Source: Variovorax sp. WS11
GTDB taxonomy: Bacteria; Pseudomonadota; Gammaproteobacteria; Burkholderiales; Burkholderiaceae_C
Direction of reading: 5' to 3'
Length of the DNA stretch: 64,000 nt
NCBI RefSeq assembly: GCF_010499245.1
Contig: NZ_JAAGOW010000005.1
Location: 1,116,001 to 1,180,000 of the forward strand
Shown here: positions 42,523-51,336 of the stretch, piece by piece
Numbering within the stretch: the first letter of the stretch is position 1
Layout of the letters: every line of letters starts with the position of its first letter
The notes under the pieces: model-generated
Database searches by the model: none
What the model was told of the DNA's origin: nothing
What the model saw: only the letters and a program-made list of their open reading frames with translations
Translations under genes and position numbers: made by a program

Positions 42523-42591
42523 GGGCCGCGCGGCCAGCGCGGCGCCCGCGGACCCGGCGCCGACCACGATGAAATCGTAGGGGTCGTTCAT
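42523..42591 (-). pseudogene. GMC-family oxidoreductase, N-terminal stub
   Basis: Only about 23 codons are left: MNDPYDFIVVGAGSAGAALA, the FAD-binding opening of choline/alcohol dehydrogenases of the GMC family. The ATG (42589-42591) overlaps the TGA of the upstream oxidoreductase gene (TGATG), so it was the next gene of the gentisate-type operon. It is cut by the IS66 remnant; the remaining about 500 codons are absent from the window. Confidence 0.8.
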
Positions 42592-43601
42592 CAGCTACCT
42601 AAATCGTTCACCAGAACGATCTTGCCGAACTGATCGCCACGGTCGACGATTGCGTAGGCCTCGTTCGCACGCAACATCGGCAACGTCCGGTCGACGATGG
42701 GCTGGATCAAGCTGGATTCCACCAAGCCCACCATGGCCGCGAAGTCCCGCGGGGAACCCATCTTTGTGCCGAGGATGCTCAGTTGCTTGCGGTAGATGGG
42801 CCTGACGTCCAACTGCACGTCACCGCCGGCCGTGAAGCCGAGGAAGGCGATGCGTCCTCCTGGAGCCGCCAGTTCGACCAAATTCTGGAATCCGGGGCCA
42901 ACCGCACTGTCGATGATGACGTCGAAACCTTGCGGCACCTGTTCGCGAAGGTGTGCCGGCCAGTTTGGATCGCGGTAGTTCGCCGTGCCGGACACGCCAA
43001 GCGCGCGCACGCGGGCAGCTTTTTCGTCCGAACCACTCGTGGCGTACACCTGCGCGCCGAGTGCCAACGCGAACTGCATCGCAAACAACGCAACGCCTCC
43101 GCCCACACCGGTGATCAGCACCCGCTCACCCGCTTTGAGGTCAGCCCGTGAACGGAGCGCCCGGAAAGCCGTCACGCCCGACAGCGGCAGGGCCGCGGCA
43201 TGCGCCCAATCGAGATGCGCTGGCTTTGGGGCGAGCTGCATCGCGGGAACATTGATACGCTCGGCGAACGTGCCGTCACGGGGCGATCCGAGGGGATAGA
43301 AGTCCGGTGCCGCTCTGTCTTCCTTGTCCCCCCAGGAGAGTCCCGGGTTGATGATGACTTCACGCCCGATGAGCGATGCGTCCACGCCCTCGCCAACATC
43401 GGTCACGATCCCGGCACCATCGGCACCGGGCACTACCGGGTACTTCAGGACATGGTAGTCGCCCTTCTGGATCCACACATCGCGGTGGTTCAATGCGGCA
43501 CATCGAAGCGAGACCGTCGCTTCTCCGGGAGATGGCGGGAGGTCGGGGCGGTCGACGCACACAAGGGGCTGACCCGGGCCTTGTAGGAGCAGTGCTTTCA
43601 T
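42591..43601 (-). CDS. Zinc-binding dehydrogenase/quinone oxidoreductase-like protein (MDR family)
   Basis: 336 aa. GroES-like half: SLRCAALNHRDVWIQKGDYHVLKYPVVPGADGAGIV; Rossmann half: KAGERVLITGVGGGVALFAMQFALALGA. It may reduce an unsaturated acid or CoA ester. Last intact gene of the minus operon that starts at 51119, separated from the PEP-mutase-family gene by 130 bp, and translationally coupled to the lost GMC gene downstream. Confidence 0.9.
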   Translation of the reverse strand: MKALLLQGPGQPLVCVDRPDLPPSPGEATVSLRCAALNHRDVWIQKGDYHVLKYPVVPGADGAGIVTDVGEGVDASLIGREVIINPGLSWGDKEDRAAPDFYPLGSPRDGTFAERINVPAMQLAPKPAHLDWAHAAALPLSGVTAFRALRSRADLKAGERVLITGVGGGVALFAMQFALALGAQVYATSGSDEKAARVRALGVSGTANYRDPNWPAHLREQVPQGFDVIIDSAVGPGFQNLVELAAPGGRIAFLGFTAGGDVQLDVRPIYRKQLSILGTKMGSPRDFAAMVGLVESSLIQPIVDRTLPMLRANEAYAIVDRGDQFGKIVLVNDLGS

Positions 43602-43731
43602 CGGATTCCTCTGTATTGGGACGGTTACATGTCGTGCGCTGTCGCGGCAGGGCCGGTCGTGGCCGGTGCGAAGCGGCGAGGCCTGGAAGCAGGTATTGGT
43701 TTAGTCGGACGTGCGGCGCGTTCGCCATTCC

Positions 43732-44598
43732 TTATGCGCCGTAACGTCGATTGAGTTCGTCGAATACGTGCTTGTGCACCAGCGCTTGACGCTCTGCGAA
43801 AGTGGCTACGAGCGCCGGATCCTCCTCGAGGATGCCCTGCTGCTGCAATTGGCTGAGCGCGTTCGTCATGCCCCGCACAGCGCCTTGCAGGGCGGCGTTG
43901 GCATAGAGCACCATACCAAAGCCCATGCGGGCAAACTCGGTGGTAGGCAGCGCCGGCGTCTTACCGCCGATCACAACGTTCACAACCTGGGGTAGCGGCA
44001 ACTGCGCAATGCGCTCAAGCTCGCCTGCGCTGGTCGGCGCTTCCACGAAGGTGACGTCGGCACCTGCTTCCGCATAACGTTGCGCGCGTTCCAGCGCGTC
44101 TTCCAGACCATGCACGGCGCGCGCGTCCGTTCTCGCGATCAGCAGGAAGTCACTTGAGCTGCGAGCATCTGCCGCTGCCCGGATCTTTCCCACCATCTCG
44201 CCCGCGTCTATCACGCCCTTGCCGGCGAAATGTCCGCACTTCTTGGGCATGACCTGGTCTTCCAGCTGAATGGCGTTGGCGCCGGCCCGCTCCAGTGCAC
44301 GCACCGTTTGTCGCACATTGAGCGCGTTTCCGAAACCCGTGTCTGCGTCGACGATGAGAGGTAGCTGCACGGCATCGCGAACCGCGGCAGTGTGCTGGAC
44401 GACGTCACCAAGATGGATGAAGCCGAGATCCGGGATACCGTAAAAGCTGTTCGTCAAGCCGGCGCCACTGAGGTAAACGGCCTCAAAGCGGAGAGTCTCG
44501 ATGACACGGGCAGCAAGTGCGTTCCCGCAGCCTGGCACAAGCAAGCCACGGCGCTCGTTGAGTTTGGCGCGTAGGAGCGCGCCGAGTGAAGAGTTCAT
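43732..44598 (-). CDS. Isocitrate lyase/PEP mutase family protein
   Basis: 288 aa TIM-barrel protein. Active-site text: LIVDADTGFGNALNVRQTVRALERAGANAIQLEDQVMPKKCGHF, with the KKCGH segment typical of 2-methylisocitrate lyase, oxaloacetate decarboxylase and related C-C lyases. ATG 44598 is preferred; TTG 44610 is also possible. It may split the hydroxy-diacid formed at the end of the ring-cleavage pathway, such as a malate or oxaloacetate derivative (inference). Confidence 0.9.
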   Translation of the reverse strand: MNSSLGALLRAKLNERRGLLVPGCGNALAARVIETLRFEAVYLSGAGLTNSFYGIPDLGFIHLGDVVQHTAAVRDAVQLPLIVDADTGFGNALNVRQTVRALERAGANAIQLEDQVMPKKCGHFAGKGVIDAGEMVGKIRAAADARSSSDFLLIARTDARAVHGLEDALERAQRYAEAGADVTFVEAPTSAGELERIAQLPLPQVVNVVIGGKTPALPTTEFARMGFGMVLYANAALQGAVRGMTNALSQLQQQGILEEDPALVATFAERQALVHKHVFDELNRRYGA

Positions 44599-44610
44599 CG
44601 CAATATCCAA

Positions 44611-45330
44611 TCAGGGCGCGCGCGGGGTCGTTTTCATGGCGGACTTACGAAAGTAGGCATGCAGCTTGTCCAAGTGACCCGCCATCAGTGCCACGGCTTC
44701 GTCGCCCGAGCGACGGCGCAGGCAGCCCACGATCTTCCGGTGCGTCTGGGACGTGGTGGGCCACGGCCCCACGTCGTACTGCGACATCAGCTTCAGCACG
44801 AGATCAGTCAGGGAGGACACCAGGATCACGAGCACTTCGTTACCCGTGGTTTCGCCTAGCAAGCGGTAGAAGGACAGCAGCTGGATGCGTCGGCCCTCGA
44901 GGTCGCCCGCCTTGGCAAGTTGTTCGGTCAGCGTGATGCTTGCGTCGAGGCGGTCAAAGTCCGCATCGGTCCCGCGCTCGCAGGCGAGGCGGGTCACCGC
45001 CGTCATGACAATCGTCCGGCTTTCGGTGAGGCTGGCTATCGAAACGGCCCCCAAGCTGATGACGTCGTTGAGCGACTGGGTCACGAGAGCCGGATCGGCG
45101 CCCCGGATAAAAGTACCACCCTTGGGACCCTTTCGAAGTTCAATCACCCCGCCGCGCTCCAGACCTCGAAGCGCCTCCCGCACGCCTGAACGGGAGACCC
45201 CGTAGTGCTCCGCAAGGTCGCGCTCGGACCTTAGCTTCTGTCCGGGCTTCAGTTCACCGCGCGCCACTCGAGACCGAATGTCGTCCGAAATACTGTCGAA
45301 GAGTCGCGCTTCGTTGGTCATAGTGCTCAC
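44611..45330 (-). CDS. GntR family transcriptional regulator, FadR subfamily
   Basis: 239 aa. Winged helix in SISDDIRSRVARGELKPGQKLRSERDLAEHYGVSRSGVREALRGLERGGVIELRKG, then an FCD-type helical domain. The ATG overlaps the Bug receptor stop (45327-45330), so it is made within the operon it probably controls. TGGTNNNACCA sites typical of this subfamily occur in threes at 51146-51184 and 52368-52406, upstream of the operon and of a separate oxidoreductase gene. Confidence 0.92.
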   Translation of the reverse strand: MSTMTNEARLFDSISDDIRSRVARGELKPGQKLRSERDLAEHYGVSRSGVREALRGLERGGVIELRKGPKGGTFIRGADPALVTQSLNDVISLGAVSIASLTESRTIVMTAVTRLACERGTDADFDRLDASITLTEQLAKAGDLEGRRIQLLSFYRLLGETTGNEVLVILVSSLTDLVLKLMSQYDVGPWPTTSQTHRKIVGCLRRRSGDEAVALMAGHLDKLHAYFRKSAMKTTPRAP

Positions 45331-46295
45331 TCCGCGACCACGCCTGCAGCTTTGATCATTGCGGCCGTGACTTCAGCCTCTTTGGCGATCGCGTCGCGCA
45401 GTTGCTTGCCGTCACTCGCAATCACCGTCAAGCCCTTGCTGGTGGCCTGCTGCTCGGCGAACTGCGGATCGGAGAGCACTTCTCGCACTGCAGAGCGAAT
45501 CTGATTGACGATCTCGGGAGGGGTGCCGGCGGGTGCGAACAGGCCGTACCAAATCGATACCTTTGCGTAGGGATAGCCCTGCTGCGTGGTCGTCGTGACG
45601 TTCGGGAACTGCGAGATGGGCGCGTCTCCGGCGACCGCGATCGGCTTGATCTTGCCCGCCTGCACCAGCGGCAGGATCACGCCCGCGCTGGCCGAGCCGA
45701 GCTGCACGTCTCCTGCGGCGAGGGCAGCGAGGTTGGGAGTGACACCGTTGTACGGGATGTGCGCGATGTCGACGTTCTCGCGATCTTTCAGGACGGAAAA
45801 CAGCAGATGGGGCTGGCTGCCATTGCCGAAGGAGCCGTAGTTGATGGTGCCTGGCTTCCTCTTCGCCAACTCGACCACCTCCTTCAGCGTGTTGGCAGGC
45901 AGCTGCGCGTTGGCGACGATCAGCTGATCGGCCTTCACCATCATGCTGATCGGCTCGAAGCTCTTGTCGGGGTCGTACGCCAACTTCTTGTAGAGGAAAC
46001 GGTTGCCGACCATCGTCTGGTTGACGGTGGCGAGCAGGGTGTAGCCATCCGGTGCCGCCCTGGCGACCTGCGCCGTGCCGATGGCGGAGCCGGCCCCTGT
46101 CTTGTTCTCCACCACGACGGGCTGCTTCCAGCGTTCCGAGAGCTTCAAGCCGATGGCGCGGGTCAGCACGTCGACCCCGCCGCCCGGGGCGAACGGAACG
46201 ATGATCGTGATCGGCTTGCTCGGATAACTTTGGGCGTGGGCGGTGAGGGCGGTCGCAGCCAAGAGGCAAACGGCGGTGAGGCGCTGGAGGGTCAT
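45327..46295 (-). CDS. Bug/TctC family periplasmic receptor
   Basis: 322 aa. Signal peptide MTLQRLTAVCLLAATALTAHA then QSYPSKPITIIVPFAPGGGVDVLTRAIG, the Bug opening, here with an ordinary Sec signal. Also PDGYTLLATVNQTMVGN and GLFAPAGTPPEIVNQIRSAVREVL. Third intact Bug gene in the window, embedded between PrpF-like and GntR genes. It probably captures the aromatic or hydroxy acid degraded by the operon, or signals its presence; permease genes are absent. Confidence 0.93.
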   Translation of the reverse strand: MTLQRLTAVCLLAATALTAHAQSYPSKPITIIVPFAPGGGVDVLTRAIGLKLSERWKQPVVVENKTGAGSAIGTAQVARAAPDGYTLLATVNQTMVGNRFLYKKLAYDPDKSFEPISMMVKADQLIVANAQLPANTLKEVVELAKRKPGTINYGSFGNGSQPHLLFSVLKDRENVDIAHIPYNGVTPNLAALAAGDVQLGSASAGVILPLVQAGKIKPIAVAGDAPISQFPNVTTTTQQGYPYAKVSIWYGLFAPAGTPPEIVNQIRSAVREVLSDPQFAEQQATSKGLTVIASDGKQLRDAIAKEAEVTAAMIKAAGVVAE

Positions 46296-46318
46296 GTTTT
46301 GCGGTTTCTGATGATTGT

Positions 46319-47455
46319 TTAAGCGTAGACGTGCCCGTCGAAGAGGCGGCGGGTGGTGCGATAGAAAGAGCCGTGGGCGGCGTGCCAGCCGTTGAGGTCC
46401 CGGACCACTTCCGCTGCCACGGTGAGGATGCCGGACGGCATCGCGATGCGCAGCGCGGAGGGATCCCGGCGCGCTCGCGCGAGCCGGGCCGCGACGCTGC
46501 CCTCTATCTGCATCGCGACTGCGGTACAGAGGGAGCCGGTGAGCGGCAGGGCGCGGTGCGGCTGCCCGTTGGAGAGCATGCGCACTACGAGGTCGGTCTC
46601 GCCGGCTTCGATGGCCTCTCCGCTCAGTGTGGTAGTGCGTTGGGGCGCACTGACGATGGCGATCAGCGGAATCATCCGGATCGCGGCCGCCGCCTCGATG
46701 TCGGGCGCGATGCCCATCGCGACCGACCCCTGCAGGCGCAGTTCAGCCAGTGCGCCCATGGCCCGCGCATTCGACCCCAGTTCATCGGGAGACTCGCCGC
46801 CGGTCAACCCGAGGTCGGCCGCGGCCACGAAGACGCAGGCATTGGCGGCGTCCACCAGCGACGCGTTCACACGCCCTACGCCGAGAAGCTCGAACTCCTG
46901 CGCCGCCTTGCCGGACGGCAGCAGCTTGCCCGTGGATGCGCCGCCGGGCGAGAGGAAGTCCAGCCGCACCGGGGCACCCGCACCGTCCACGCCCGGGATG
47001 GCGAGCTTGCCGGTTTCGATGCTTTGGCCCTCCCGCACTTCAAATCGCGACACGATGATCTTGCGTGTGTTGGTGTTGTGAATGCGAACGCAGGCTTCGC
47101 CGCTGCGCGGCGCATCCACCAAGCCCTCATCCAACGCGAATGGGCCGATCGCGGAAGACATGTTTCCGCAGTTGCCGCTGTAGTCCACGACGGCGTCCTG
47201 AATCTGCACTTGGGCGAAGGTGTAGTCCACGTGAGCACCTGGGACCGTCGGCGGGCCGACCACGCACACCTTCGACAACGAGGAGACGCCGCCACCCATG
47301 CCATTGAGCTGGCGGCCGTAGCGGTCGGGCGTTCCCATTGCCTTCAGGAAGATCTCGTCCCATTCGGCGCGATCGGCGGGCAGGTCGCGGGCATGGAACA
47401 CCAGCGCCTTGCTGGTGCCGCCCCGAATGAACGCTGCTGGATAGCGGCGGCGCAT
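46319..47455 (-). CDS. PrpF family protein (4-oxalomesaconate tautomerase-like)
   Basis: 378 aa. PrpF signature: YPAAFIRGGTSKALVFHARDLP at the start, GMGGGVSSLSKVCVV, and VVDYSGNCGNMSSAIGPFALDEGL with the active-site Cys region; a second-domain LTGGESPDELG follows. PrpF/GalD members shift double bonds in unsaturated diacids, for example cis-trans or keto-enol isomerisation. Here it could isomerise the ring-cleavage product before hydrolysis, in place of maleylpyruvate isomerase (inference). ATG 47455 chosen; an upstream start would run into the hydrolase gene. Confidence 0.88.
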   Translation of the reverse strand: MRRRYPAAFIRGGTSKALVFHARDLPADRAEWDEIFLKAMGTPDRYGRQLNGMGGGVSSLSKVCVVGPPTVPGAHVDYTFAQVQIQDAVVDYSGNCGNMSSAIGPFALDEGLVDAPRSGEACVRIHNTNTRKIIVSRFEVREGQSIETGKLAIPGVDGAGAPVRLDFLSPGGASTGKLLPSGKAAQEFELLGVGRVNASLVDAANACVFVAAADLGLTGGESPDELGSNARAMGALAELRLQGSVAMGIAPDIEAAAAIRMIPLIAIVSAPQRTTTLSGEAIEAGETDLVVRMLSNGQPHRALPLTGSLCTAVAMQIEGSVAARLARARRDPSALRIAMPSGILTVAAEVVRDLNGWHAAHGSFYRTTRRLFDGHVYA

Positions 47456-47465
47456 ATGGGCTACC

Positions 47466-48353
47466 TTAATACGGCCGCGGCGCGCGCAGCTCACACTCGC
47501 GCACCGGCAGTGTCATGCTGCCAATCCGCTCGATCTCGATGCGCACCTCGTCGCCGGCAGCGAAAGGGCCGACGCCTTCCGGCGTTCCGGTGGCGATCAC
47601 GTCACCGGCCTCCAGCGTCACCACTGACGAGATCAGCTCCACCAGCTCTGCAATTCCTACGATCATTTCGCTCGTGTTGGCGTTCTGCTTCAGGTCACCG
47701 TTCACCCACAGCTTGTTCTTCAGCGATCCAGGTTCCGCGACTTCATCAGCAGTCACGATCCACGGGCCTAGAGGGGTGAACGTCTCGAACGACTTGCGCA
47801 TCGAACGCTCTTCCTCCGCGACGCCCTTCTCGATGCGCATGGTGGCGTCTATCAGGCACGAATAGCCAAAGACGTGTTCCATCGCGTGCGCCCGTGCCAC
47901 GTTGCGCGCTCTCCTGGAGATGATCACCGCAAGCTCCGACTCGTGGTCGAAGCGGCGTTGAGACCCCTTGGGCAGCAGCAGGGTGCCGCCAGCGCCAACC
48001 AAGGAGCCGGGCGCCTTGAGGAAGAAGCCCTGTTCGCGCGCGGAGCGCCCGCCAGTAGTGACCGAGCGGGCGCCGAGCTCACCGATGTGCTTCCAGTAGT
48101 TGGCGGGCGCCGCGAAGACGTGCTGGGGGCCGGGATTCGCTGGCAGCAGTTTCACGGAGGCGAGGGGCAGCTCCCTGCCCGAGTTCCGGTAGTCGGCGAA
48201 CTTCGAGCGCAGCTCGGGCCAGTGGCTCACGAGCCAGTTCACGCGCTGCCGGGGCAGTTGCGCCAGGAACTCCGGCAGCGCCGAGGTCATGTCATGGACG
48301 GTGTTGCCGTCAACGACGCCGATGCGGTAATCGTCAAAAGATGCGATCTTCAT
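47466..48353 (-). CDS. Fumarylacetoacetate hydrolase family protein
   Basis: 295 aa. FAH C-terminal catalytic fold: VFAAPANYWKHIGELG, then HESELAVIISRRARNV with metal-ligand Glu and Asp-type residues, FTPLGPWIVTADEV and LEAGDVIATGTPEGVGPFAAGDEVRIEIERIG. Family members hydrolyse fumarylpyruvate, fumarylacetoacetate or related diketo acids. Placement next to a gentisate-dioxygenase-like gene suggests hydrolysis of a fumarylpyruvate-type product. It lies 10 bp upstream of the PrpF start. Confidence 0.92.
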   Translation of the reverse strand: MKIASFDDYRIGVVDGNTVHDMTSALPEFLAQLPRQRVNWLVSHWPELRSKFADYRNSGRELPLASVKLLPANPGPQHVFAAPANYWKHIGELGARSVTTGGRSAREQGFFLKAPGSLVGAGGTLLLPKGSQRRFDHESELAVIISRRARNVARAHAMEHVFGYSCLIDATMRIEKGVAEEERSMRKSFETFTPLGPWIVTADEVAEPGSLKNKLWVNGDLKQNANTSEMIVGIAELVELISSVVTLEAGDVIATGTPEGVGPFAAGDEVRIEIERIGSMTLPVRECELRAPRPY

Positions 48354-48363
48354 GGTGAGAGGC

Positions 48364-49440
48364 TCAAGGCAGTTTTTGATGGCCGCCGTTGTCGGCGAGG
48401 GCTTCTTCGAAGTAGTACCCGAGCGCTGACATGGCGGGAAAGTCGTTCACTTGGAACAGCTGCGCGTCTTCGGTCGAGCGGTTCAGGTGCTCGTGCCACG
48501 CCCAGGGCTTGATGGCGAGGAAGTCGCCGGCGTTCCAGTCGTAGGTCTGTCCCTCCACGATGGTGGTGCCCCGCCCGCGCACCACGTAGTAAAGCTTGCT
48601 GCCGGTGTGGCGGCGCGCCTGCGTGTGGACGCCGGGCCGCAGCTTCTGCAAGCGCATGCCCATCGTGCTCATGACCGGTCCGCCGTTGGTCGGGTTGCGG
48701 TACTCCAGCACCACGTCGTCGAACGGATCGGCCGGCACTCCGGCCGCCTGCTCGAGCGCCTGCTCCGCGATGGCGCGCGGATATGCGAGCAGCGGGTTCG
48801 CCGATCCGCTCGGCCGCGGGCCGGGTGGGCTCATCAGCCCGCTACCGTAGCGCCGCCTCGAGCTATCCGGCACTTGATCGGGCTTCTGCTGCAGTTCCTG
48901 TGATTGCTCGAAGAACGTCGCGTGCATCGCCCGCATCAGCGAGATGTCCAGCACGTCCAGCCAGATCATCGGTGTATCGCCGTGATACTCGTGGTCGTGC
49001 CACATCATGCTGGGGGTGAGCACCAGATCGCCCTCGTGCATCGGGTAGCACTCGCCGTTGACCGTGGTCGTGGCGCCGCTGCCCTTCATGATGAAGCGGA
49101 AGGCGTTCGCGGTGTGGCGATGGTTGCTGGCGATCTCGCCAGGCAGGATCATCTGGATCGAGGCCCAGAAGGTGTGCGTCGTGCCATACGGAAGACCCGG
49201 GTTGTGCAGTCGCAGCGTGCGCCGGTTGCCTCCGGGCTCCAGCGCGAGTTGCTTGCCGAGTCGATCGAGCAGCGGCTCGAGGTCGGTCCATTTCCAGTGC
49301 ACCGTCTCCATCGCCGACTGCGGCGTGCGCGAGAAAAGCAGCGGATCGTCCGGCTGCTGCACGCGGCAGTTGAACTTCGCGAGATCTTCCTTCAGCGCTC
49401 GGCGGGCGGCCTCGTCAACCATGGTTTGTTGTTCGGCCAT
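48364..49440 (-). CDS. Gentisate 1,2-dioxygenase-like bicupin
   Basis: 358 aa, two cupin domains. The first has GEIASNHRHTANAFRFIMKGSGATTTVNGE, with the His pair that binds Fe(II); the second has RPGVHTQARRHTGSKLYYVVRGRG. Length and pattern match gentisate, salicylate or 1-hydroxy-2-naphthoate dioxygenases, which open the ring between the carboxyl- and hydroxyl-bearing carbons. ATG 49440 follows GGAGG by 10 bp; TTG 49449 is an alternative. The actual substrate among these monohydric or dihydric acids cannot be fixed. Confidence 0.9.
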   Translation of the reverse strand: MAEQQTMVDEAARRALKEDLAKFNCRVQQPDDPLLFSRTPQSAMETVHWKWTDLEPLLDRLGKQLALEPGGNRRTLRLHNPGLPYGTTHTFWASIQMILPGEIASNHRHTANAFRFIMKGSGATTTVNGECYPMHEGDLVLTPSMMWHDHEYHGDTPMIWLDVLDISLMRAMHATFFEQSQELQQKPDQVPDSSRRRYGSGLMSPPGPRPSGSANPLLAYPRAIAEQALEQAAGVPADPFDDVVLEYRNPTNGGPVMSTMGMRLQKLRPGVHTQARRHTGSKLYYVVRGRGTTIVEGQTYDWNAGDFLAIKPWAWHEHLNRSTEDAQLFQVNDFPAMSALGYYFEEALADNGGHQKLP

Positions 49441-49445
49441 GACGT

Positions 49446-51119
49446 TCAAGCCTCCGCGATCACCGCATCGAAGGAGACCGGTGGCCGCTCGCCCGCGATC
49501 GCGCCGCGCACCGTGTCGACCAGCGTTGCGACGTCTGCGGGAAGGGCGTCACCGCGCCACGCCACCTGGCCGTCGGGGCGCACCAGCACAAGCCGGCGTT
49601 CATAGAGCTTTTCGACAGCCTCGCCTGCGAGGTCGACCACTTGCAGCGGCAGCCGCACCCTGGCGGCCTCTTCCTGAAGCAGATCGACCGCCGGCGGTTT
49701 TGCGCCGAAACGCAGCAGCACGAAGCCTTTGCCGAACAGGTCCAGTGTCGACTTGGTCTCGCCGATCCAGGCGTGGGGCGCGCGCGAGCCCGGCCGCGTC
49801 GTCGGCGTGTAGCTGGAGGTCTGCAAGGGCGGCGGTGGCGTTCCGTCCGGCACCACGACGGGCGATCCTTCATAGACATACCCGAGGTGCACGCCGATGG
49901 AATGCCACTCACGACTCATCATCTCTGTGTACCGCTGGCCGTACTCGCGCCGGGCCGCCTCTGCCGCGGGGTCGCTGCCGTCGAACATCCGCGCATCCGG
50001 CTGCAGGATGCGCGGCGACAGCATGCGCCGCAGGTTCTCGGTGGCTTCGCCTACGTTGCGAACCGCAACCGGCAGCTGCTCCACCTCGTAGCTGTCCAAC
50101 AGGTGCTCGCCACCCCAGCCATCGATGACGGCAGCCACCTTCCAGGAAAGGTTGACCGCGTCGAGCAGGCCGGTGTTCATGCCGAAGCCTCCGGTGGGCG
50201 AGGTCAGGTGGGCGGCGTCACCGGCGATGAAGGCGCGGCCCTTGCGGTACTGGCGCGCCACGAGCTGGCGCCTCACCCACGGCAGCGTCGAGAGGATCTC
50301 GAACTCGAAGGGCTTGCCCACGGCGCGAATGATCGCAGCCCGCGTTTCCGCCTCGGTCAGCGTGCGCTTGTCCGCGTCGCCGATCAGGGAGAACCTCCAC
50401 TGGTCCCGCCCGTTGATCGCGACCAGCGTGGCCCAGGTGCCTTCCGGCCCGATGAAGATGAAGCGATAGCCCGGCTTCTTGTCGTGCAGCTGTTCCAGGT
50501 TTTCGCAGCGGAAGATGATGTTGGTGGTGTACGTGAGCACCGCGTCGCCCACCATCTCGATGCCCAGTTGCTGCCGCACCATGCTGGCGCCGCCGTCGCA
50601 GCCGACCAGGTAGTCGGCCCGGAGCGTGCGCGTCTCGCCGGAGCGCACGTCGCGCACGCGTGCCACCACGCCGTCGCCTTTGTCCTCGAAGTCCAGCAGT
50701 TCCGTGTTGAACTCGAGAGAGACGCAAGGGGAGCGGCGGGCGAACCGCTGCAGCACGGGGTCGAAGAAGTTCTGCGGGCAGCGCTCGCGCTTTTGCGGGC
50801 TGTGCACCGGCGGCTTTTCCTGCCTGGGGGCGGGAAATGGCTCGCGGCCGAACTCGTAGCCGTTGAGGTCGGTGACCCACGCGCAGTCCTGCGGATAGTC
50901 ACGGTTGTAGCCCGCCGATTCGACCCAGTCGACGATGCCCCAGCGGCGGCAGAACTCCATCGACCGGATGCCGATCATGTCCATCTTCGGCTGGGCGACG
51001 CTGCCGTCGCCCCTCTCGACCAACGTGGAGGAGATGCCACGCCAACCGAGGTCGCCGGCCAGCGTCAATCCGATAGGGCCGCCGCCGATGATGAGGACTG
51101 AAGGGGAGGAAATCGTCAT
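49446..51119 (-). CDS. FAD-dependent aromatic hydroxylase (PheA/TfdB/MhpA family)
   Basis: 557 aa class A flavoprotein monooxygenase. FAD site VLIIGGGPIGLTLAGDLGWRG; the DG motif in DYLVGCDGGASMVRQQLGIE; the GD motif in GRAFIAGDAAHLTSPTGGFGMNTGLLDAVNLSWKV; a thioredoxin-like C-terminal domain ends the chain. It probably hydroxylates an aromatic acid or phenol to the substrate of the bicupin dioxygenase. ATG 51119 chosen; first gene of the minus operon, with three operator repeats 27 bp upstream. Confidence 0.92.
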   Translation of the reverse strand: MTISSPSVLIIGGGPIGLTLAGDLGWRGISSTLVERGDGSVAQPKMDMIGIRSMEFCRRWGIVDWVESAGYNRDYPQDCAWVTDLNGYEFGREPFPAPRQEKPPVHSPQKRERCPQNFFDPVLQRFARRSPCVSLEFNTELLDFEDKGDGVVARVRDVRSGETRTLRADYLVGCDGGASMVRQQLGIEMVGDAVLTYTTNIIFRCENLEQLHDKKPGYRFIFIGPEGTWATLVAINGRDQWRFSLIGDADKRTLTEAETRAAIIRAVGKPFEFEILSTLPWVRRQLVARQYRKGRAFIAGDAAHLTSPTGGFGMNTGLLDAVNLSWKVAAVIDGWGGEHLLDSYEVEQLPVAVRNVGEATENLRRMLSPRILQPDARMFDGSDPAAEAARREYGQRYTEMMSREWHSIGVHLGYVYEGSPVVVPDGTPPPPLQTSSYTPTTRPGSRAPHAWIGETKSTLDLFGKGFVLLRFGAKPPAVDLLQEEAARVRLPLQVVDLAGEAVEKLYERRLVLVRPDGQVAWRGDALPADVATLVDTVRGAIAGERPPVSFDAVIAEA

Positions 51120-51145
51120 GGCAGTAAAGTGGTTGGGCGTTAACT

Positions 51146-51184
51146 TGGTAGGACCAACATGGTCGGACCAAGATGATAGGACCA
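51146..51184. promoter_or_regulatory. Triple GntR-type operator array upstream of hydroxylase operon
   Basis: TGGTAGGACCA (51146-51156), TGGTCGGACCA (51160-51170) and TGATAGGACCA (51174-51184) begin exactly 14 bp apart. The first two match TGGTNNNACCA perfectly; the third has one mismatch. They lie 27-65 bp upstream of the hydroxylase ATG. The same arrangement occurs at 52368-52406 with a shared flank TAAAGTGGTTGGG (51125-51137 and 52348-52360). Confidence 0.8.
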
Positions 51185-51336
51185 AATCGACGGGTGCACA
51201 AATCCCGCGCCGGTGGGTGGGTTATCGGCAAGCGGCACCCCGAGGTTCTTCTCCAGTTGCCGATCCTCCCAACAAGGTTCCAGGATGAACTGACATGGAT
51301 GTGGGTTTCAAAAAACTAAGGGGCAGTTGAGAGGGT

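Noticed and set aside
46331..47779. 482-codon plus-strand frame across the PrpF and FAH genes
   Set aside because: It spans two oppositely oriented real genes and has no recognisable domain.
49641..51101. 486-codon plus-strand frame opposite the flavin hydroxylase
   Set aside because: Antisense to a gene with clear FAD motifs; the composition is unlike a protein and there is no ribosome site.
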